The notes under the pieces are model-generated. The model saw only the letters and a list, made by a program, of their open reading frames with translations, had not been told where the DNA came from and did no database searches. 64,000 bases of DNA, from contig NZ_CP042172.1 in NCBI RefSeq assembly GCF_005937985.2, forward strand, positions 3,100,001 through 3,164,000, written 5' to 3'. The DNA is from Arthrobacter sp. KBS0702. GTDB lineage: Bacteria; Actinomycetota; Actinomycetes; Actinomycetales; Micrococcaceae. A program made the position numbers and the translations under genes. Below are positions 1 through 7,758 of the stretch, piece after piece (position 1 is the first letter of the stretch; each line of letters begins with the position of its first letter).

Positions 1-2
1 CC

Positions 3-980
3 CGCAGCAATGTGGCGCAGGCCCGTGACGCCCTCAAGCTTCCCGCCCCGGCCAGGCCAGCCGCCGCCGTGCCCGCCGGCGTCCAGTCCAAGGCACCCGG
101 TGTCACCCCCTGGCTGACCCCAAACAAGGATTTCTACCGGATCGACACCGCCCTCAGCGTGCCGGAAATCAACGTCCAGGACTGGGAACTGCGGATCCAC
201 GGCATGGTCGAACAAGAGGTGCGGCTCAGCTTCCAGGACCTCCTGGATGCCCAGCTGATCGAATCCCACGTCTCGCTGACCTGCGTCTCCAACCCGGTGG
301 GCGGGAACCTGGCCGGCAACGCCAAATGGCTGGGCATGCCCATCCGTGACGCGCTCAAGAGGGCCCGGCCCAAGGAGGGTGCCGACATGGTGCTCTCCAC
401 CTCTGTCGACGGCTTCAGCGCCTCCACGCCGCTGGAGGTCCTGCAGGACGACCGCGACGCGATGCTGGCGATCGGCATGAACGGCGAGGCCCTTCCGCTG
501 GAGCACGGCTACCCGGTCCGGATGGTGGTCCCCGGGCTGTATGGCTTCGTCTCGGCCACCAAATGGGTGGTCGATCTCGAGGTGACGCGGTTCGCGGACA
601 ACAAGGCCTACTGGACCCAGCGCGGCTGGTCCGAGCGCGGCCCGATCAAGACCATGGCCCGGGTGGAGGTCCCCAAGTCCTTCGCCAAGGTCGCCGCCGG
701 GAAAGTCGCGATCGGCGGCACGGCCTGGGCGCAGACCCGCGGCATCACGAAGGTGGAGGTCCAGATCGACAACGGCCCGTGGACCGAGGCGGTGCTGTCG
801 GCCGAGGCCTCCGTGGTGACCTGGCGGCAGTGGTCCTTCGACTGGGAGGCGACCCCCGGCCCGCACTACATCAAGGCGCGCGCCACCGACGGCACCGGCG
901 AGGTACAGACGGACAAGCGGGCCGATCCCGTACCCGACGGCGCCTCCGGCTGGCAGTCCGTGATGGTCACCGTGGAGTAA
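3..980 (+). CDS. Molybdopterin-dependent oxidoreductase, sulfite-oxidase fold (5' end outside window)
   Basis: The reading frame is open to the left edge, so only the C-terminal 325 residues are present. The first part matches the oxidoreductase molybdopterin-binding domain of the sulfite oxidase family; the conserved SLTCVSN segment holds the cysteine that ligates molybdenum in this family. The last ~100 residues, from GPIKTMARVEVP onward, look like the Mo-co oxidoreductase dimerisation (Ig-like) domain. The proline/alanine-rich start of the visible part looks like a linker, so the missing N-terminus may carry membrane helices, as in membrane-anchored members; that is inferred. The substrate cannot be told from sequence. 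Confidence 0.85.
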   Translation, partial: RSNVAQARDALKLPAPARPAAAVPAGVQSKAPGVTPWLTPNKDFYRIDTALSVPEINVQDWELRIHGMVEQEVRLSFQDLLDAQLIESHVSLTCVSNPVGGNLAGNAKWLGMPIRDALKRARPKEGADMVLSTSVDGFSASTPLEVLQDDRDAMLAIGMNGEALPLEHGYPVRMVVPGLYGFVSATKWVVDLEVTRFADNKAYWTQRGWSERGPIKTMARVEVPKSFAKVAAGKVAIGGTAWAQTRGITKVEVQIDNGPWTEAVLSAEASVVTWRQWSFDWEATPGPHYIKARATDGTGEVQTDKRADPVPDGASGWQSVMVTVE

Positions 981-1004
981 CCGGGCCGGGCCGGCATCGC
1001 ACCA

Positions 1005-1010
1005 TAGAAT
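1005..1010 (+). promoter_or_regulatory. Leaderless -10 element (TAGAAT) of the asparaginase gene
   Basis: TAGAAT lies exactly 6 nt before the ATG at 1017, so transcription should start at or next to the start codon. There is no Shine-Dalgarno sequence upstream. This spacing recurs before several genes in the window. Confidence 0.55.
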
Positions 1011-1016
1011 TGCAGC

Positions 1017-2033
1017 ATGCCTTCGAACCCGCATGCCACCTTCACTGTTGAGTCCGCCGTCGAACTGGCAGTCATAGAACGCAGCGGTTTCATCGAGTCC
1101 CGGCACATCGGCTCCGCCGTCGTGCTGTCCGCGGACGGCAACGTCGTCACCGAACTCGGCGACATCACCACCCCGATCTACGCGCGCTCCACGCTCAAGC
1201 CGCTGCAGGCCCTGGCGTCCATGCAGTCCGGTGTGCCGCTGCGCGGCGCGCAGGTGGCGATCGCGTGCGGAAGCCACGTCGGCTCCCTCGACCACATGGA
1301 CGTGGTCGAAGGCATGCTGAAGGCGGCCGGCGTCAAGGAAGCCCAACTCCAGTGCCCGGCCGCGTGGCCCGAGGACGAGACGGCCCGGACCTGGCTGGTC
1401 CAGACGGAACGCGGGAAGTCCCGGCTGGCCTTCAACTGTTCGGGAAAGCACGCGGCTTTCCTCTGGGCCTGCACCGAGAACGGCTGGGATACCCACAGCT
1501 ACCTCGAACCGAACCACCCCCTGCAGCAGCGGATCCGCTCCGTGATCGAGGAGTACTGCGGCGAGCGCATCGCCCACCTCGGCATCGACGGCTGCGGCGC
1601 TCCGGTGGCGGCCGTCTCCCTCACCGGCCTCGCCCGGGCCTACTCCCGCCTGGCCAAGGCCCCCGGGGACAACAATTCCAACGCCCGCGCCGCCACGATC
1701 GCCACGTCCATGCTGGACTACCCGTGGGCCGTGCAGGGCCGGGGGCAGGCGAACACTATTGTCATGGACGAGCTGGGAATCATCGCCAAGATCGGCGCCG
1801 AGGGGGTGCTGGTGATGGCCACCCCGCAGGGCGTCTCGGTGGCGATCAAGGTCCTTGACGGCAACATCCGCGCCACAACCCTGGTGGGCCTGACCCTGCT
1901 GGCGGCCGCGGGCGCCGTCGAGGTTCCGGAAGTCTCCAGCGTGCTGGAAAAGGTGGTGGACCCGGTCCTGGGCGGCGGCCGGCAAGTCGGCAAGATCCGC
2001 CTCGGCCACGCCGTCTCGGCGCTGCTGGACTAG
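1017..2033 (+). CDS. L-asparaginase II family protein
   Basis: A 338-residue protein of the AnsA-like asparaginase family (Pfam Asparaginase_II), which hydrolyses asparagine to aspartate and ammonia. It is distinct from the classical threonine-dependent L-asparaginase fold. Family landmarks include YARSTLKPLQ (residues 55-64), NCSGKHAAF (140-148) and the later DGCGAPV. There is no signal peptide, so it is probably cytoplasmic. The ATG is preceded by a leaderless-type -10 rather than a ribosome binding site. The SCP-like gene starts 4 nt after the stop and is probably translationally coupled. Substrate specificity is inferred from the family. Confidence 0.9.
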   Translation: MPSNPHATFTVESAVELAVIERSGFIESRHIGSAVVLSADGNVVTELGDITTPIYARSTLKPLQALASMQSGVPLRGAQVAIACGSHVGSLDHMDVVEGMLKAAGVKEAQLQCPAAWPEDETARTWLVQTERGKSRLAFNCSGKHAAFLWACTENGWDTHSYLEPNHPLQQRIRSVIEEYCGERIAHLGIDGCGAPVAAVSLTGLARAYSRLAKAPGDNNSNARAATIATSMLDYPWAVQGRGQANTIVMDELGIIAKIGAEGVLVMATPQGVSVAIKVLDGNIRATTLVGLTLLAAAGAVEVPEVSSVLEKVVDPVLGGGRQVGKIRLGHAVSALLD

Positions 2034-2037
2034 GCCC

Positions 2038-2472
2038 GTGGCAGTGCAACGGCGCCGGATCCCGGTGGACGAGGGCCGCGCCGCCCTGGCCGCGTGGCGC
2101 GACGCCCAGGCGCCAGCGTCAGCGTCAGAAGTGCCAGCGTCAGAAGTGCCAGCGTCAGAAGTGCCGGCGTCCGGGGTGCCCGCCGTCTCGCGCAACACGC
2201 TCGCGACGGCGGTGCGCTACACCCTCGAGGAAGTCACCGCCCGGGCGCCCGGCAACTCGGTGGAGGTCCGGGTGCCGCCGTTCGGCGTCACCCAGTGCGT
2301 GGAGGGCCCGCGGCACACCCGCGGCACTCCCCCGAACGTCATCGAGTGCGACGCCGCCACCTGGCTGGCGATGGTGACCGGCCGACTGGACTGGGCGGAC
2401 GCGGTCGACGCCGGCACGGTGGCCGCGTCCGGGCTGCGGGCCGACTTGTCCGGGCTGCTGCCGCTTTTTTAG
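2038..2472 (+). CDS. Sterol-carrier-like (SCP2-type) small protein
   Basis: This 144-residue protein resembles the bacterial 'sterol carrier family protein' group. The conserved core is from about residue 58 on: NTLATAVRYTLEEV, an EVRVPPFG strand, the PPNVIECDAATWLAM segment and a C-terminal DLSGLLPLF. It starts with GTG 4 nt after the asparaginase stop and has no ribosome binding site of its own, suggesting coupled translation. Residues ~25-48 are a low-complexity (A)SEVP repeat encoded by a DNA tandem repeat, probably a length-variable linker between an N-terminal helix and the core. The ligand is unknown. Confidence 0.7.
   Translation: MAVQRRRIPVDEGRAALAAWRDAQAPASASEVPASEVPASEVPASGVPAVSRNTLATAVRYTLEEVTARAPGNSVEVRVPPFGVTQCVEGPRHTRGTPPNVIECDAATWLAMVTGRLDWADAVDAGTVAASGLRADLSGLLPLF
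2121..2180 (+). repeat. 15-bp in-frame tandem repeat (3 perfect copies plus 1 degenerate)
   Basis: The unit AGCGTCAGAAGTGCC is repeated exactly at 2121-2135, 2136-2150 and 2151-2165. A diverged fourth unit follows at 2166-2180. Each unit encodes five residues (SEVPA register), so copy-number change keeps the frame. Confidence 0.95.
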
Positions 2473-2514
2473 CGGGCCATGACGCCGGCCAGCAGCCTGC
2501 CCGGCGGCAGGGCC

Positions 2515-3276
2515 TCAGCCGCGGCCGATGAACGGCATCCCGGCTGCGGTAATCACGATCGACCCCACGCTCGCGGACGCGGGCATGCCGGCCATCAGCA
2601 GCACGGCGCGGGCAGCGTCCTCGACCGGGAACGTCGGCTCCACCCGGCGGCTGCCGTCGGCCTGGAGCGCGCCGTCGCCAACACCGATCTCATTCATCAG
2701 GTCCGTGGCGGCGTTGCCGATGTCGATCTGGCCGCAGCTGATGCCGAAGCCTCGGCCATCAAGATCGATGCTCTTGGTCAGCCCGGTCATCGCATGCTTA
2801 GTGACCGTGTACGCAACGGTCCGTGGCCGGGGCGAATGCGCCGCGATGGAACCGTTGTTGATGATCCGGCCGCCCTGCGGCGACTGCGCCTTCATGGCCC
2901 GGACGGCGGCGGCGGCGCAGAGCAGGGAACCGGTCAGGTTCACCGCCACCGTGGCGTCCCAGTCGGCGACGCTGATCTCGTCCACCGAGGCCTCGGGGCC
3001 GAACATCCCGGCGTTGTTGAACAGCACGTCCACCCGGCCCCACTGCTCCAGGGTGACGGCGAAGAGCCGTTCCACGTCGGCCGGGCGTGTAACGTCGCAG
3101 GGAAACGCGAGCGCCTGCGCGTGGCCGGCCCCGGTCGCCAGCAGCGGCTCCTCACGCCGGCCGGCTAAAACGACACGGTAGCCTTCGGCCAGCATGAGCC
3201 GGGCCACCGCCCGCCCGATCCCGGAACCCGCTCCGGTCACGACCGCGACCCGGCCAAGGTGGTGCTGGTGCGTCAT
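2515..3276 (-). CDS. SDR-family NAD(P)-dependent oxidoreductase
   Basis: A 253-residue classical short-chain dehydrogenase. Near the N-terminus is the Rossmann motif VVTGAGSGIGRAVA (TGxxxGxG), followed by LFNNAGMFG (NNAG), IINNGSIAAHS with the catalytic serine, and YTVTKHAM (YxxxK). The ATG at 3276 is chosen because AGGAG lies 7 nt upstream; longer in-frame extensions lack coding character. It is convergent with the SCP-like gene and divergent from the CHAD gene. The substrate is unknown. Confidence 0.88.
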   Translation of the reverse strand: MTHQHHLGRVAVVTGAGSGIGRAVARLMLAEGYRVVLAGRREEPLLATGAGHAQALAFPCDVTRPADVERLFAVTLEQWGRVDVLFNNAGMFGPEASVDEISVADWDATVAVNLTGSLLCAAAAVRAMKAQSPQGGRIINNGSIAAHSPRPRTVAYTVTKHAMTGLTKSIDLDGRGFGISCGQIDIGNAATDLMNEIGVGDGALQADGSRRVEPTFPVEDAARAVLLMAGMPASASVGSIVITAAGMPFIGRG

Positions 3277-3405
3277 GTGGGGCTCCTGGGGTGGCGTGGC
3301 TGTTCCGGTCCCGGACAGCCTATGCCGAGATGACACTCCGCGGCAGTGCCGGAGACAAACATTGCCGTGATCTGCCATCTCGCGTCAGGGCCTTGCGCCA
3401 AGAAG

Positions 3406-3411
3406 TAGAGT
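3406..3411 (+). promoter_or_regulatory. Leaderless -10 element (TAGAGT) of the CHAD gene
   Basis: TAGAGT ends 5 nt before the GTG at 3417, with no Shine-Dalgarno between. This matches the leaderless promoter arrangement seen elsewhere in the window. Confidence 0.45.
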
Positions 3412-3416
3412 GAAGC

Positions 3417-4373
3417 GTGGCAACCACCGCGGGCGAGGCCTTGCTGGCTTACCTAGGCCAGCAGCTCGCTGAGTTGCGCCAGCAGGCGCCCGGGGTCCGG
3501 TCCAAACAACCGGAAGGCGTCCATCAGATGCGTGTTGCGGCCCGCCGCCTCCGCTCCCTGCTGGCCTCGGGACGGCCGTTGTTCGACGACGGCGCCGTGG
3601 AACCGCTCCGGGACGAACTGCGCTGGCTCTCGGGGCTGCTGGGCGCGGCCCGGGATCCGGGGGTGGTCCGCGAGAGGCTGGCGACCCTGCTCGCCCAGGA
3701 GCCTGCGGCGTTGCGCGGCATTTCCGGAGCTTATGGCCCGGCTGCCACCCGGATCGACGGGGAGCTCGACGCCCTGGCCGCGGCGGGATTCGACGCGGTC
3801 CTCGAGGCGCTCGGAAACGAGCGCTATGTCCAGCTGCTGGCGGATCTGGAACGGTTCCTCACCGACGCTGCGCTGTCACCGACGGCCGCCGGAGATCCCG
3901 GGGCGAGGTTCGGCAAGCTCGTGGCCAAGGACCGGCGGCGGTTACAGCGCGCCGTCACAGCGCTTCCTGCAAGGGCAGACGACGGCGGGACCCGGGATGC
4001 GGGCCTGCACGAGGTCCGCAAGGCGGCGAAGCGGCTGCGCTACTCAGCCGAACTGGCCGCCTCACTGCCCAAACGCACCGGGAAGACGCACGCAGGCAAG
4101 AGGCGGCGCAGGACCGCCAAACGGACCGCGAAGTCCGCGCGGAAAATCCAGCAGTTGCTGGGCCTGCACCAGGACAGCGTGGTGGCGCGGCAGCGGCTGG
4201 CGGAGCTGGCCCGCCGGGCCCAGGACCGCGGCGAGAACGCCTTCACGTACGGACGGTTGCACGCGAAGGAGGAGGGCCTGGCGGCCGCCGCCGAGCGGGA
4301 CTTCTTGGAGTTCTGGGACTCGTCCTCCCGGCCGGCGCTGGGCGGGTTGAGGACAAAGCAGTCACCCAGCTAG
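3417..4373 (+). CDS. CHAD domain-containing protein
   Basis: A 318-residue all-helical CHAD (conserved histidine alpha-helical domain) protein. The two diagnostic histidine helices are visible: GVHQMRVAARRLRSLLA at residues ~37-53 and LHEVRKAAKRLRYSAELA near residue 200. CHAD domains bind inorganic polyphosphate through the Arg/Lys/His face and often localise to polyphosphate granules. The C-terminal third has a strongly basic stretch (KRRRRTAKRTAKSARK). No fused CYTH domain is present. It starts with GTG in a leaderless context. A polyphosphate role is inferred from the family. Confidence 0.88.
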   Translation: MATTAGEALLAYLGQQLAELRQQAPGVRSKQPEGVHQMRVAARRLRSLLASGRPLFDDGAVEPLRDELRWLSGLLGAARDPGVVRERLATLLAQEPAALRGISGAYGPAATRIDGELDALAAAGFDAVLEALGNERYVQLLADLERFLTDAALSPTAAGDPGARFGKLVAKDRRRLQRAVTALPARADDGGTRDAGLHEVRKAAKRLRYSAELAASLPKRTGKTHAGKRRRRTAKRTAKSARKIQQLLGLHQDSVVARQRLAELARRAQDRGENAFTYGRLHAKEEGLAAAAERDFLEFWDSSSRPALGGLRTKQSPS

Positions 4374-4453
4374 CGGCCCATCAGGTGCTGCCCGCCGCCC
4401 GGGAAAACGCGGCACGGACTGCGCGGCCGGTCGCCCAGGTTTAGCGCCCGCGG

Positions 4454-6250
4454 TCAGCGCACTACCGAGCGGTGGCCGGCATCCAAGCGCCGGGTCCAAC
4501 CGCGCGAGTCAAGATGCTCCAGCAGCGGAACCGCGATCCGGCGGGTAGTGTCCAGCGCCTGACGCGCCTGGCTCGTAGTGAACGGCTGCTCAAGGCCGGC
4601 CAGCGCACGCATGGCAAGGGCCGGCGCCGAAGGCAGCAGCACCACCCCGTCGCGCAACCGCAGCAGGCGGCCCGCCCGTTCGGCGGCAGCCAGCTCCCGG
4701 GCGCCCAAGCCCAGCGCGGTCAGGTCGTCGGCTTCCGGGGCGTGGAACGGGGCCGCGGAAAGCCGGCGCTCCAGCTCAGCGACGGCGGGCTCGGCGGCGC
4801 CGAGGTCGGCGCGGCTGCCGGGCACCCGGATGTGTCCGGCGTCGGCCTCCAGCGTCGCGGCGTCGATCACGTGCGGCAGCAGCCGTTCGTCCGGCAGGCC
4901 CAGCAGGCCGGTCGCGGCCCCCATGGAGAGCCCGGGGGCCAACGGGTCCCGTTGCCGCAGCTCCTCGACGGCCGTCCGCAACCGCTGCTGCCACGCCTCG
5001 CGGACGGGAGCGTGCACCCACCAGTCCCCCATGACATGGATGTCGTCGAACCCTGCGGGGTCCTGACCGGTCAGCAGCCCCAGCCGCCTCAGGTGCTCCT
5101 CCCGGACCGCACCGCGGGCCGCGACCGCGCCGGCGAGGTCGCCTGCGGGGTCCATCGCGGCGAGCCGCCGCGCCCACTTGGCCCCGTCGCCGCGGCGCAC
5201 CAGTTGGGGCGGGTCGGCGTCGAGGATGCGGGCGCCGCCCAGGACGGAGTGACGCCCGGGATCCCGCAGCACCAACCGGTCCCCCAGCACCAGGGGCAGG
5301 GCCCGGTCGAGGACCAGGCGTGCAAGGTCGGCGCCGAAGGGACGCAGCCGGGCCGGGACAGCGGCTGTTCCCACATGCACCATGATGTTCTCCGGCACCT
5401 CCGTGTACTCCAGGCCCGAGGCGCGTTGGATGCCGACGACGGCGGTGGTGGGCCAGGCGTCCGGGGTCACCAGCACGTCGCCCCGGCGGATCTCGGCGGG
5501 GCCGACGTCGCGGAGGTTCAGGGCCACCCGGCTCACCGGTTCCACCGAGGTCCGCGCGGTGTCGCAGCTTTGCAGCCCGCGGATGGCCACCGGCCGCTCG
5601 GTGGCGTCCCCCAACAGCATCAGCCGGTCGCCGCGGGCCAGGGTTCCGGCGGCGAGGGTTCCTGTCACCACTGTCCCGGAGCCGGTGATCGTGAAGGACC
5701 GGTCCACCCAGAGCCGCACTCGGCCGGTCAGGGTTGGCGCCGGCACCCGGGCGAGGACGTTGTCGAGCGCGGCGCGCAGGTCGTCCAGCCCGGCGCCGTC
5801 AATGGCGCAGACGGCGACGGCGGGAGCGTCGCGCAGGCCTGTTCCGGCCAGCTCGGCGCGGGCCCTGGCGAGGACCTCGGTGCGGTGTTGCTCCGTGGCC
5901 CGGTCGGACCGGGTCAGGACGATCACGCCGTGCTCGATGCCAAGGGCCGCGACGGCGTCGCGGTGGTCACTGGACTGCGCCTGCCAGCCTTCGTCGGCTG
6001 CGACCACGAAACAAACTACGGGCGCCGGACCGATACCGGCGAGCATGTTCCCGAGGAACCGTTCGTGTCCCGGGACGTCGACGAAGGCCACGTCGCGGCC
6101 GGAGGGCAGCGTAGTCCACGCATAGCCCAGGTCGATGGTCAGTCCGCGGCGGCGTTCCTCTTCCCACCGGTCCGGTTCCATCCCCGTGAGGGCGCGGACC
6201 AAGGTGCTCTTGCCGGAATCAACGTGCCCGGCCGTGGCGATGACGTACAT
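4454..6250 (-). CDS. selB: Selenocysteine-specific translation elongation factor SelB
   Basis: A 598-residue SelB that delivers Sec-tRNA(Sec) to the ribosome at recoded UGA codons by recognising the SECIS element. The N-terminal GTPase has G1 GHVDSGKST (8-16) and G3 DVPGHE (58-63); the G4 position reads TRSD (113-116) instead of the usual NKxD/TKxD. EF-Tu-like domains 2 and 3 follow. The C-terminal ~250 residues are the winged-helix repeats that bind SECIS RNA. selA ends 3 nt upstream, so the two are co-transcribed and translationally coupled. Length is typical of SelB. Confidence 0.97.
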   Translation of the reverse strand: MYVIATAGHVDSGKSTLVRALTGMEPDRWEEERRRGLTIDLGYAWTTLPSGRDVAFVDVPGHERFLGNMLAGIGPAPVVCFVVAADEGWQAQSSDHRDAVAALGIEHGVIVLTRSDRATEQHRTEVLARARAELAGTGLRDAPAVAVCAIDGAGLDDLRAALDNVLARVPAPTLTGRVRLWVDRSFTITGSGTVVTGTLAAGTLARGDRLMLLGDATERPVAIRGLQSCDTARTSVEPVSRVALNLRDVGPAEIRRGDVLVTPDAWPTTAVVGIQRASGLEYTEVPENIMVHVGTAAVPARLRPFGADLARLVLDRALPLVLGDRLVLRDPGRHSVLGGARILDADPPQLVRRGDGAKWARRLAAMDPAGDLAGAVAARGAVREEHLRRLGLLTGQDPAGFDDIHVMGDWWVHAPVREAWQQRLRTAVEELRQRDPLAPGLSMGAATGLLGLPDERLLPHVIDAATLEADAGHIRVPGSRADLGAAEPAVAELERRLSAAPFHAPEADDLTALGLGARELAAAERAGRLLRLRDGVVLLPSAPALAMRALAGLEQPFTTSQARQALDTTRRIAVPLLEHLDSRGWTRRLDAGHRSVVR

Positions 6251-6253
6251 AAT

Positions 6254-7585
6254 TCAGGCTGCGCCCCCGGCGTCGGCCACCGCAAAACGTGCCTGGGCTT
6301 GGCGGACTGCGTCAAGGATCCGGTCGTCGTCCGCGGCGGGCACGCAGCGTAAGTCGATCAGGCAGGCGCCGTCGTGCACGCGCGGAAGCACGGCCGGGCT
6401 GCCGGTACGCAGCGGCCCGGCGAGCCGCTCCGGCAGCCGCAGGGCCCAACCCGGCAGGGGCACGCCGGGGGCGCCGCCGCCGCCGACCCTGCCGTCGTGG
6501 GCCACGACCTCGACGCCGAGGGCCGCGGCGAGCCTGTCGGTGCGCCGGCGCAGCTCCCCTACGTCGGCGTGCAGGGCCTGGGACACGGGCGTGGCCCCGC
6601 CGGTGAGGGTGGCTTCGAGGGCGGCGAGGGCGAGTTTGTCGGCGCGGACCGCCCGGGCCAGGGGATGCCGGGCCAGCCGCTCGATGATGTCCTTACGGCC
6701 CAGCAGCAGGCCCGCCTGGGGGCCGCCCAGCAGTTTGTCGCCGCTGGCGATGACGACGTCGGCTCCGGCCAGCAGCGCGGAGGTCACGTCCGGCTCGTCC
6801 GGCAACAGGGGGTCGTGCGTCAATAGTCCGCTGCCGAGGTCGGCCACCAGGGGCACGCCGTCGGACACGGTCAGCCGGCTCAGTTCGGTCAGCGGCACGG
6901 CGGAGGTGAATCCGTCGACCCGGAAATTGCTGGGGTGCACCTTGAGCACGCACCCCGTCTGCGGCCCCAGGGCGTCCGCGTAGTCGGCCAGGTGCGTCCG
7001 GTTCGTGGTGCCGACCTCCCGGAGCACAGCGCCGGTGGACTCCATCAGGTCCGTAAGGCGGAAGCCGGCGCCGATCTCGACCAGTTCGCCGCGGCTCAGG
7101 ACCACGTCCTTGCCGGCCGCCAGGGCGGTGGTGGCCAGGACGAGTGCGGCCGCTCCGTTGTTGACCACCAGCGCGGCCTCCGCCGCTGGGCAGGCGGCAA
7201 GCAGGGCCGCCCGGGCGCCCGCTCCCCTGCTGGAGCGGCTGCCGTCCCGAAGGTCGAGTTCGACGTCGACGTAGCCGCTGGCGGCGACGAGGGCTTCCTT
7301 GGCGGCGTCCGAGAGCGGCGCGCGCCCGAGGTTGGTGTGGACAATGACGCCGGTGGCATTGAGCACGGGCCGCAGGGTGGTTGCCCGGCGGCCGTTCACC
7401 GCCGCCGTCAGCGTCGGTTCCACCAGTTCGGGGGCCAGCTCGCCGCGCCGGGCCCGGTCCTGGACGTCCCGGATCAGCTCGCGGATGACGTGGCCGCCGA
7501 GCCGCCCGGCGGCCTCCCGGACGGCGGCCAGGGCAAGCAGGTCGTTCGTCCGCGGAATGAATCGCCGGGGGTCGGTCTGGTCCAC
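6254..7585 (-). CDS. selA: L-seryl-tRNA(Sec) selenium transferase SelA
   Basis: This PLP enzyme converts Ser-tRNA(Sec) to Sec-tRNA(Sec) using selenophosphate. At 443 residues it matches a bacterial SelA. It shows the HTNLGRAPLS motif (residues 83-92), the NNGAAALVL segment (~142-150) and the PLP lysine K284 in ASGDKLLGGPQ. The GTG at 7585 was chosen because an AGGAGG sits just upstream and the family N-terminus (DPRRFIPRTND) follows at once. The longer open frame would run through the tRNA-Sec gene. It sits 35 bp downstream of that tRNA and 3 nt before selB. Confidence 0.96.
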   Translation of the reverse strand: MDQTDPRRFIPRTNDLLALAAVREAAGRLGGHVIRELIRDVQDRARRGELAPELVEPTLTAAVNGRRATTLRPVLNATGVIVHTNLGRAPLSDAAKEALVAASGYVDVELDLRDGSRSSRGAGARAALLAACPAAEAALVVNNGAAALVLATTALAAGKDVVLSRGELVEIGAGFRLTDLMESTGAVLREVGTTNRTHLADYADALGPQTGCVLKVHPSNFRVDGFTSAVPLTELSRLTVSDGVPLVADLGSGLLTHDPLLPDEPDVTSALLAGADVVIASGDKLLGGPQAGLLLGRKDIIERLARHPLARAVRADKLALAALEATLTGGATPVSQALHADVGELRRRTDRLAAALGVEVVAHDGRVGGGGAPGVPLPGWALRLPERLAGPLRTGSPAVLPRVHDGACLIDLRCVPAADDDRILDAVRQAQARFAVADAGGAA

Positions 7586-7620
7586 GGTCCTCCTCGGCCG
7601 GCGGCAGTGACGCCTGAAGT

Positions 7621-7715
7621 TGGCGGTGGCGGACGGGAATCGAACCCGCCAGGCCGAGATGCTCGGCCGCACCGGTTTTGAAGACCGGGGGGCCCACCAG
7701 GACCCGGACGCCACC
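7621..7715 (-). tRNA. selC: tRNA-Sec (anticodon UCA)
   Basis: This 95-nt gene folds as a selenocysteine tRNA. The acceptor arm starts GGTGGCG and pairs with CGCCACC; the next position (T against C) does not pair. The D-stem has six pairs (GGGTCC/GGGCCC). The anticodon stem is CCGGT/ACCGG with the loop holding TCA (plus-strand 7679-7681). The long variable arm is GGCCGAG-CAT-CTCGGCC, and the T-arm is GCGGG-TTCGATT-CCCGT. The 3' CCA is encoded (7621-7623) after discriminator G. The long D-stem, extended extra arm and UGA-reading anticodon separate it from tRNA-Ser. It lies directly upstream of selA and diverges from selD. Confidence 0.97.
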
Positions 7716-7722
7716 GCGCATC

Positions 7723-7728
7723 AATATA
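7723..7728 (-). promoter_or_regulatory. Candidate -10 (TATATT) for tRNA-Sec
   Basis: On the minus strand TATATT lies 7 nt before the tRNA 5' end, which would place transcription initiation at the mature end or one base before it. No convincing -35 hexamer is visible. The 43-bp gap to selD carries both divergent promoters. Confidence 0.5.
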
Positions 7729-7746
7729 GCAGGGTTGCCTTGGGGG

Positions 7747-7752
7747 TACGCT
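7747..7752 (+). promoter_or_regulatory. Leaderless -10 element (TACGCT) of selD
   Basis: TACGCT is followed by exactly 6 nt and then the GTG start at 7759. There is no Shine-Dalgarno, so the selD transcript is probably leaderless. Confidence 0.45.
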
Positions 7753-7758
7753 GGGCGG

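Noticed and set aside
2461..2476. Rho-independent terminator at CCGCTTTTTTAGCGG
   Set aside because: The T run is inside the loop of a 5-bp stem and overlaps the stop codon; the structure is too weak.
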